NCBI GenBank assembly: GCA_014526335.1
Contig: JACTAT010000032.1
Coordinates: forward strand, 11,107,882 to 11,171,881
Direction of reading: 5' to 3'
Source: Chrysaora quinquecirrha
Lineage: Eukaryota; Cnidaria; Scyphozoa; Semaeostomeae; Pelagiidae
Length of the DNA: 64,000 nucleotides
Of this stretch, positions 11,991-22,200 are shown piece after piece. Position 1 is the stretch's first letter. The number at the start of each line of letters is the position of its first letter. The notes below the pieces were generated by a model that worked only from the letters and a program-made list of their open reading frames with translations, did not search any database and was not told the DNA's origin. Made by a program: the position numbers and the translations under genes.

Positions 11991-12610
11991 TACTAATTAT
12001 ATTTGGCAAGCAATTGCGTTTTGTTTATCATGCACACTAATGGCAACACTCACAGCGATTTCAAATGTTATTTCCTAGTATTTGTGGTTTATATTTTGTT
12101 ACGTTTTTGGCAGGAAAAAGCGTCTATGACTATTTTCTCTATCTCTATGCACAAATGTGTTTTTCGAACATCCCGTTAATATGTCCTTTGGACGTTTTTT
12201 TAATAAAAAGAGGGCAAGTTGTGATTAGCAGCATTTCATCTTTGGCAACATAACCCGAGAGGCGATTCACTCCATGGAAGTCTCGTACACCTTTGCTGCA
12301 AGTCCTATTGTTTTCTTGGAAATCCCTTGGAAGTCCTTTTGTTTGAATAGAAATCTCGTACGTTTTTTCGCAGAGTGAAATGCCTCTCGACATTACCCCT
12401 TGCCCTGCCACAGTTTCTTTACAGAAAAAAACCCAGACTCGCATTTTTACATCGCAAATAATCTACAATACTCCAGTATACTAGAAAATTACGCTTTAAG
12501 GTTTGTTATCTGTATTGTCGAAATTGACTGTTTACATCTAATGATGGTAATAATTCATGAATACATGAATAAAATTCTAGTTTTGTAGTCATCATCCCTT
12601 CGTTTTAGAA

Positions 12611-12925
12611 ATGATTAGATGGTACATACCTAGGAGGACACTGACGTCTAGCAGTGCATTGCTGCTAGACGTTCATCGGTGCAAATGTAAGACTCTCGGT
12701 ACTCGGTCTTTTAGATATGCAGGACCCATTTTGTGGAATCATTTACCAGTGGAACTAAGGGGTGCAAAGCACATAAACAGTTTCAAGTCAATGCTAAAAA
12801 CACACATTTTTAGGCTAGCCTATAATTTATAATTTGTAAATATTCCTATTTTTTGTACAGTCTCTAGAATACTGTATTTACTATAGTTGAGGACTTTGAT
12901 AAATAACTATAACTATAACTATAGA
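12611..12925 (+). mobile_element. 5'-truncated non-LTR retrotransposon, 3' end
   Basis: The open frame at 12611-12832 ends with the pattern FRYAGPILWNHLP...FKSMLKTHIF, the usual C-terminus of CR1/L2-type reverse transcriptase proteins. It is followed by a short AT-rich 3' UTR and an ATAACT microsatellite (12901-12924), the kind of simple-repeat tail seen in these clades. Only the last part of the element is present. It lies directly downstream of the 3' end of the protease gene, in opposite orientation. Confidence 0.75.
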
Positions 12926-12995
12926 ATTCATAAAGTTTCCATTTTTCTCCAGATATTTTTCCATCGATGAGGGATATGGCTATGTTGATGCTTGC

Positions 12996-13001
12996 TTTAT
13001 T
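12996..13001 (-). terminator. Polyadenylation signal AATAAA of the protease gene
   Basis: AATAAA on the minus strand begins three bases after the TGA stop of the protease, implying a very short 3' UTR. Confidence 0.5.
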
Positions 13002-13004
13002 TTT

Positions 13005-13238
13005 TCACCAGTTGTTCTTGATCTGCTCATCAATCCAAGATCGTAAATTGGCGACTTTTATAAAGACTGTTCGATTGTCCAGTGCATCACATGCTCTACC
13101 ACCGAAACTTACAACACCATGCAGAACCCATGTACCTTGTGAACCAGTTTTGCAAACAAATGGACCACCACTGTCGCCACGGCAGCCACTTAGCCAGATG
13201 TTATCATCACTACCTCCGCATATCATGTTATCTGTAAT
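13005..13238 (-). CDS. Protease exon 8 (catalytic Ser, S1 pocket, stop)
   Basis: The acceptor is GCTTGTAG; the exon is phase 0, 78 codons including TGA. It encodes [18 protein letters not shown] with the nucleophilic Ser, HGVVSFGG and the C-terminal helix ending NNW. Ser occupies the specificity position 189 equivalent. Confidence 0.9.
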   Translation of the reverse strand: MTDNMICGGSDDNIWLSGCRGDSGGPFVCKTGSQGTWVLHGVVSFGGRACDALDNRTVFIKVANLRSWIDEQIKNNW

Positions 13239-16200
13239 CTACAAGCAAGAGAAAATTCCTGAATGTTTTATCGATGTTGATGGGTTAGTGGATGCGGGGG
13301 ACTCTTCCAGCATATGTGGGTTCTTACCGTAAAAGGTCAAGTGGTGATGGGTCCCTATATGAGGTTGATGGTCAATTTGAGGATTGAAATTGTCAAAAAC
13401 TCCTTGGTAGAGCCTATGGCTACTGCTGGCAGCCAGTTTTTGTCGACCCAAATACACGACCTTGTGTCTTTTTCCTCGATGATTGGGACATTAAGATTGA
13501 ATTATTTGGCTTTTATGATTTGATAAAAAAAATTCTTTTCGTATCGAAGATTTGCTGAAGAGTTTGAAATGAATACGTACAGCGGGGCCTCGTGAAAACG
13601 GACATCTTTGAGACAAAGTTTATTGTCTGTCCGTTCCTGACTTGCATCGTTGTCATTAATATACAAACAAATTACTTTCCGGAAAAAAAATATTTCTTTG
13701 TATTTTGGAGGTGACTGAAAAGTGTAGAATTGTTTATATATAGAGGATCAACTGTATACACAAACAAAGAAAATTTCATCAACCATTTCAGTTCACTCTG
13801 GAGTCAATCTAGGTACAATATATGACCTTAAAATACTTTTTCGAACACTATTTTGTTTAATAAGAGTATTGTCTATAAGAAAATTCAGGGTCAGAATAAA
13901 GTATGAATGTTGCTTAGCCTCAGCTCGCATATCTGTGTCTCATTTTTCAGCACTTGCCTGCTTTGCGATGTTCATAACAGAGAATCACATTCTTATTGTT
14001 ATTATAGCTTAAATTTTTCTTTGCTCGAAAATTTTCTCGCAGTTACACAAAAATTCTTTAACTTGTTTGCCCTGAAATCATATCATGTTTGAAAAAATTA
14101 GAATACTGTACTTCAAGAATATAGTCAGACTCAAAGCAAACACTTCTAAAAAAATTTCGAGGCTTGACAAAAATTACAGCATTCTAATAAAAAAGAGTGC
14201 ATGTAACAGTGACAATGAAAAAGATAAAACTTCAAATTTCAGAAAACTTCAATTTATTTAAGGAATATTACCGATCCACTCCTTTCTTTACCCTTGCAAT
14301 CAGCCGGTGGTTTTACTTTCATCCGTCCCTCTTGAAGAATGGTCTTTCTGTATTTGTCAGAGAGAGAGATATGCGTTTCACCCCAACCTAAGGAAACAAA
14401 TTGTTGTGTTATAAGAACTCATTAAAATCAAATTTATCCAACACACAAGAATCAGATTAACATAACACTATTCACCGATTAGAATTGCAACCAGCATAAT
14501 ATTTAGGGTATATTTTCCACAATATCCTGGCGTGAATCAAAATTCAATTCAAAACAAAGAGAGTCGCGACCAAGAAAGTTATGGGTAAGTAGACAGCACT
14601 GGCCTTAATTAAGAAGTTCATAAACAATTTCTTTTTGTATAGGTATCATACCATGTATATAAAAATTGCTTGTATATCTCGAAAACAACGTATCAAAACG
14701 ACTGAACACCCTCAAATAAGTGCACACGCTCGACCCTTGCACAGCCTTCGAGATTTGAGTGCTCACTTTAGAAGAAGCGGACCATCAGATGCATGCAGTC
14801 TTCGTTTTTTCTGAAGATAGTATTGTGAATTAGTCTTTGAACCCTAATCCAAATGGGCTTTTTTCGACCTACCATTTATGAAGGGGGTTGTTTTTCACTG
14901 CCTCCCTGTGTAAAAGGCCTTTGAGATGCAGCAGAGCTTTGAAACTTGGCATAAGGATAGTGCATAACCCAACAGGTTTGGACGGTTCCTTCTTCAATTG
15001 TGACATCACAATGACGTCACAAATTGCAAAGCGAACCTGGATGATTTCTGCATCAAAATTGTCCCTAATGTCTCGGAAATCGGCTTCAAAGGTCCATTCA
15101 CTCGTCAATAGCCTATTATGCCTACATTATACCATATAGCTATGTCTTCTTATATAGGCTTGAAAATTTTTAACGTGAAAGATAGCTTAATTTTGTACAT
15201 TTACGAATTGAGGTGTATCTAAAGGTAACTTTAGTATGTGAATATGATGCACAACATTTTTGCACCAACATAATCCTGAGCAGATTTTAGGAAAAATTGG
15301 GGAGTTTCATTCAGTAACTCTCAGAGGTTTAGAAACCATGTCTGTAAGTTCTACCTGCAGGCGCATTGCCTCCCCAAGCCTGTGTAGGGTTAAAAGCTGA
15401 GTGAACGTTCAAGAACTCGTACATCTTATAATTCAAAGCATCAAAATTAATATAATGGCAATTAATACATGCTTAGATTAATCTGTAAATTTTAACTGAT
15501 GATGATCACAGGATGATCGAAACATGTTTTCGAAACTAAAAAATGTAGTTTTTTGTGTTGAATTTCTGACAAGTTTGCTTATCTTACGATCAATTGTACA
15601 TTACCAGTTATAAAACATGTGGTACCAACTGCGACGTGATGACCCTGCTTTGGAAGGCAAACTGGTTTGACAAACTTATTAAAGATCACTGGTGATTCAA
15701 GCTTCATTAATGCAATGTCGTAGTCATTTGTGTCAGGGTCATAATCAGGATGGGGTATGATCTGGTCAACTTTTAGATCTCTGTGATGCCCATCATTTGT
15801 CTTTGAAGTATCATGTTCACCAACCCTGCAGAGAAATTCAGAGACATAATGTCGTAGCAGATGGGGGCAGTTTCCTCAAAATCATAGCCAATGGAGGTTT
15901 TTATATGGCCTAAATCTGACAAAACACGATTAATGCCCCGCTTACACGAACCCGGGTTGGCTCTCGACCCGGGGCAGCTCGTTGCTTTATAAAAATATTT
16001 GTGAGTGTTTACACGAACCCGGGGTGGCTTCTTCCGGAGCTGGCAGACTCCGCCCGGGTCAGCTTGCTGTTCCTCGCATGCGTTGGGGTCTGAAACCCAG
16101 GCGCCAAATTGGATGTGTGAATCAACATTTTTATAGTCCATTTGGACTTTATAGTTCCACCATCTTACTTGTCCACTGCCACCAATTTTTCTGTCGCTTG

Positions 16201-19200
16201 GCTTCGTTGTCGCCATATTGTTGATATAAAAACAGAATAACGCATGTGCTGAATTTTTGGCGCGGAAAAATAACCCTGGGTTGAGTCAACCCGCCTTCAC
16301 ATGGAAAAAGTTTACAAAAAAGTAACCCGTTTACAAGGGTCAACCCTACCCTCGAGAAGGGTTACCCGCCTAGGCGGGCTGACCCGGGTTGACTGCTATG
16401 TTCATGTAAACGCTTGAAGATATTTGACTGGAGAAGGGCTGACCCTCTGAGGCGGGTTGCAGTCAACCCGGGCTCGTGTAAACAGGCCCTAAGAGCACCA
16501 CTTTTATCTGAACGACACGACCTAATTTTCTCTGATCACGCCCTCTTGTTTCCCCAATGTTGAATCTTTCACTGCGCCACTGATCAGAAATGAGTACCAT
16601 TAAACCTATTCTACATTATTTATTAACTTTTGAAATGGTTTTTCTTTACATTTTTACGTCTTGATGCCATGGTAGCCAAGTTTTGAAAGGCATGTTCTTA
16701 CGCATAACCTATTCTGTGCGATAACGTTTCGATTTTCCAGCATTAATTTTGTTAATAAAGGAGTAAAATGCTCAAAGTAAAATGTGAAACCCGGTATAAA
16801 TAGAGTAGAAAAATTAAGAAAATTTTAACATAGCATTATTAGGAATATTCCAAATAATCGAGAGAAAATTGAAGTTGCTACAGTCAAGCAGATCCTCACT
16901 CTTGGTTAAAAAATTCAACGAGATAACCCAGAGAAACCTCCCAATGTCTTGAAATTTTCTCATTGGCTTTCCGACATTGTTTCCTGCACCCTAATTGTTG
17001 TTCAAATCACTACGCCAATAACGTTACCCATAAGCTACTGGTTCGTACTAACGATTTTAAAAGTCACAATTACTGTCTTCTAAGACTTGGCACCAAAAGA
17101 ATAGACCATTTCAACTAAGGGCCTCGTTTTCAAAAAAATTGAAAATAAGGTCATAGAGAAATTTCAACTTCAGATTCGAATTCTGCACCTTCTTTTTAGT
17201 GTTGAGGCAAAAATTTAGGCACCTAGTCCTTACGATGTTGATTTTATAGCGATTAGAAGTTTGAAAATTTATAAGGGATTTGACCGTGTAAAATGACTGA
17301 GGGTGTAAAATTTCACCCCCAACGATTTTTCACGGTCAAATCCTTTATAGAATTTCAAACTTTCAACACCTATAAGATAAATATCTTAAGGACTAGAGGC
17401 ATAAAACCTTGCCTCAACACTGAAAAGAAGGTGCTGAATTCGAATCTGAAGTCGAAATGTCTCTATGGCCTAATTTTAAACTTTTTTGAAAACGAGGCCC
17501 TTAGTTGAAATGGTCTATTAGAGAATTTGTCTTTTCATTTCAGCTGTTTTATTGTGCAACGTTATACACCTTTTCATTTAAAAGCCTCGCTTTAACAATT
17601 TACAAAAATTTGTTCGTGCCAAAAATTTGACCCCTGATTCAGATTGAGCAACTTCATTTTAGTAATGAGGGAAATTTTTACTCGTCTAGTCATTACAATT
17701 ATGATTTTATAGTGATTAAAAGTTTGAAAATGTGTAAGGAATTTGACCGCGAAAAATGACTCAGGTTGTAAAATTTCACCCCCGAGCGATTTTTCACGGT
17801 GAAATCCTTTATAAATTTTCAAACTTTTAATCGCTATAAAATCAACATCGTAAGGACTAGAGGGGTAAAAATTCCCCTCATTACTAAAATGAAGGTGCTC
17901 AATGTGAATCAGGGGTCAAATTTTTGGTACGAACAAATTTTCGTAAATTTTTAAAACAAGGCTCTTAGTTGAAAAGGTGTATTGATGCCGAAAAGATGTC
18001 GGCAAACCTTTTTCACGTTTGCAAATCCATCAGGTTGAGCACGCATTTAGATCAACAAGTGCAACTTCAACTTGAATCCTATTTGTGCCCCCCTTCTTCC
18101 TAAATGTCGTTTCTCTTATATCCTTCCAAAGTAATGAGCATGCAAAAAACGCGTTTGTTGTATGTTTTCACAGCAATTTCATTCTATGTTAATATTTTCG
18201 ACATAACTCAGGCGGTAAGGACGAGGTTCACAGTGGTCAGAAAACATTTTTAGCAACCATGCCCTTTACTTGCAAAAAGTGGGGGAAACGCCCTTATTTT
18301 GAAATTTTATAGTGGGTAAAATGACTAGAAACCATAATATTTTTTCTTATTGCTTGTTTGACTCATATCTGCAAGCTTCGCTCCGATATTGCAAAACAAA
18401 ATTTGGCGAAAGCCTTCAAATTTCGATGCAAACATGTATATTCAAACAAAACATTGGTTCACCCCAAAGGTTTTTGACGGGCAAAGAGGGGCAAAATATT
18501 TTCTTTGGGAGCAATACCCCGCGTTCCCTTGGCTTCGTGCTTGCATAACTTGTTACTTTCATTACATTCTTCTGATCGAAGAATAGCATCATTCTGATCA
18601 GTAGATCATTCTGTTTCTAATGGGCTATTCGAGCCAAATTTTGTCGCTTTTTTGGCGATATCGATATTAAATACACAAACAAATAGACATACAGTACAAT
18701 ACCTTACAATAAGAAGATTAATTTCCTTTCCAGAAACGCAATGCGCAGCTGTGACAACCCAGTTTGGTAATATGAGAGAACCACCACAACTGTTACTTCC
18801 ATTGTGTCTCAAAAGTATTTGCCAGGGCCATGCACCTTTGATAGCATCTTGGCCAGCAACCAATCCTCCAATTGAAATTTCTGGTCTTCCGCAATCAACT
18901 GGTGCTAAATACACGTAAGAAATTCATTTTTTTATTTACAAGAAGCAAAACTTTTTATCAGAATACAGTCTATAAGAATGATGAAGCACCAAATCGTTTA
19001 AATTTAAGAATTATGTAAGAATAATTCCATCAAGCTTTTTGAATTCAACTTTCTATTTCTCAATGGGCTTATTCACAAGGCACAAAAATGTGATTTCCAT
19101 GCTGTATATGTTTTGAAATATAGAAAACCTGTATGTGCTCAGTGTTATGCAGTGCACTTCTCGCATGTTTTTTACTTTAATAGGATGTTTACAAGAGATT

Positions 19201-22200
19201 AAAAAACATATATTCATATTTGAACGTTTCGATCTAATGATCTTCTTCAGCAAACTGTTCTTTACATATATGCTATCTAGCTTCAAGTATCTCAAGATTT
19301 GAAATAATTTCGGGCCATCAAATAAAGAAATCACTCAGATATTATGAGGAGTGAGTCAGCACAAAATGTTTCTTCAAACGTACATTGAACCTTTGTAAAC
19401 CCTTATAATTTTCAGTCATTTCGTGATTTCTTATGGAGCATGCGGGTCATTTAGGGATTCCAGGGAACACGAGAAAATGCGAAGTGTATCCAGGGAACAA
19501 GGGAACATAGCCAAAGCTAAGGGGAACAAGGGAACATCCGGGAACAATGATCAGGTAAACTGATCACTGATTAGGTAAACTGATCACTGATCAGTGATAC
19601 CTATCACAGGTTTCCGCTTGACAATCAATCTTAAAACTAAATCTATGAAACTCAAGGGAACAAGGAGGTTTTCTCAAGGAAACAGAGTAGCATAAAACCT
19701 CCCTGAACGGCCCTCAAGCATATCCTGATAAGCCAACCTTCATTTCTGGCACCTAAGAATCCAGAAATTGAAACTGCCATTAAAAACTATACTTACGATC
19801 GCAAAAGCCGCATGTCTTTTTGCATTGTTTTCGCATAAGTTCCTGGTACCTTGCAGCTTTACAGTATCCTTTCTTTAACCAATTGGTACTGCTGCAAGCA
19901 TCCAACTTGTCTTTACATTCTAGAATTAGAAATATATGACTTCACAAAAGTTTACCAACAATTGTCTAAAATCTCCAAGATAAATCTGCCCACAGTCTCG
20001 TCGCCACTTGACGATCTCACTTGTTGCTTGTTGCAGGACTCTTTATATGTAAACGTTTTATACAAATCAAATTTCAAATTTGTAAATACCATGACAGAAT
20101 TGTTCTTAAGACTTATGCTGGATAATTTAATTGGCACGGGTTAAAAACGATCTATGAGACAAGCGTTAGAAGAACGCTGGAACAAGATTAAGTTATGCAG
20201 CTGTGGAAGCGCCGTAGAGAGGCGAGGATGTCTACATGGATTACTGATAAGAAACTAAAATGTTGGTCCAGTTCTGAAAGCTTCTTAAAATTTTCAGATT
20301 TTGAGTACTGAAAATTTCTTACAAGTTTCTTTAATATCTATATAGGTGACATTTTTTTACCTGAATGATGTTCGTATTTGAAAGATGGGTAATAGCATGA
20401 AATATTTTGAACAATGAGATGAAACGTTTCTTGGTAAAAACTTTCCTACTTGTGTTTCTGAAAATTTTGTCTATTCAAGAGTCTGGCTTTGTTTCTTACA
20501 AAGAGTTATATATAAAGAGTTCTTATAAAAATACGTGTAATGATAAAAAGCAGCATAGCCTTTTTCATTTTTGAAATTATCGTTAAAAGAAATACTCACG
20601 CATGCAAAAGCCACAAGACTTTGGACAGTTTTTTCGTACGAATTCCTCGTTCTTTTCAATTATACAGAAACCTTGCCTTGCCCAACTGTTGCATGCAATC
20701 ATCTTGTCTACACATGCTAAAAAATAAAAAAAAAAACATACCTTCAGGGAAATTCAAGAAAGTTCTATGTTTTCACTGACAGAAATAGTAGTGTAAAATA
20801 CCCAAAAAAAGAAAACAACGCTGACGGGTATTATGGGTGTTCTTTGCAGTTAGTCGCTCCTCTATATCCATAAAACATTTGCCATTTGCCGGTCCCCGGA
20901 GAGGGGGGAGGTGGGGTACTTGAATATTTTGGCTACTGGGGAGGTGCTGCCCAAAAAGGTATCGCTTTTCTTGATTTTGGTATAAATATTAGTCTTAATT
21001 TTCTTAAAATTGATATAAATAAGGGTATCAATTTATCAAAAATCCGTATTAAAAATTATTTTCGTTTGTTTTCACTTACATTGGTGAGTTTGATTCGAAT
21101 TGACATATTATAGTACATTTAAGCATATAAAGTAGTGTGCAAGCTAATATTTTCGTATAATGTCGGGTATATATTATCAGGAACTTTGCATAAATATGGG
21201 TAGGCATTTTGTTTCTCGGGCGGCACGTCTCTATATGAAACTTAGTCAAGTACCTCCCCCGGGCAGAGGTCTTGAACTTCGTGCCATTTTTGTATTATGG
21301 TGGATACGTTCATTTGAGGAATCTTCTGACAGTGCAACAGTGCAACAACAACAACAAGAATTGTTGTTGTTGTTTCTTTATTTTGAGTAGGCTGTTATTT
21401 TCTGCTTTTCCGGCTAATTTCGGCTTACTATGTATGCCGCATCCAGGCATAGAAACCCTAGTTTAACATCCCTTTCGAAGGACGGCAGAGTGAGTTGTTT
21501 AGTCATCCATTTGGAAAGTCACCCATCCAGATGCTGACCTCACACGACCAATCTTTACTACACCTGTCTAATAGTCAGTATCCGTTTGTCGAACAAAACG
21601 GTCCCTTGAACTTTTTGTGTTAATTGTACTTTCTATACATCATTCGAAAGGTTTTCACTTGCAGATTACGAATTTCGATGTTGCCACGACGAATTCCCGC
21701 TATTACGAGTGTGACGTCATTATTACGTCATGCAATTATCGGAATAATTGATTGAGCTATTTGTTCAAGAAAAACGATATTTTCGCTTAGGAATGCCTCA
21801 TTTGGTGCGCAATTGGCTTCAAATATACCAAATTATATTTATTGATGTACACTAGCTCTTATTAATATGACGTCATAAAATGTTGTCTACTACCGTAAAT
21901 AGTTCGCAACAATTTCAGAAACACAAAATATAGTGCTTGGCATTCTATCCAATCAATAGACTTATTACATTCCTCCCACTCTTTCGGAAACAGCTCATAA
22001 CAACTACAACAACATAATCGCTGTTTCCTCAGAGTGGAGCGGGGTGGTGGGGTGTGGAGGAGCGTAGACTACGACGAATGTAATAAGTCTATCCAATCAA
22101 TTTAACCCATTATTTTATCAAATCAAAATTTTTGTTATGACGTCACTATGACGTCATATTAATAAGAGCTAATATATGTCAATAAATATAATTTGGTATA

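Noticed and set aside
15773..16216. 147-codon minus-strand frame
   Set aside because: Only its last part is protease exon 6. The rest reads through the acceptor into the intron and a MITE.
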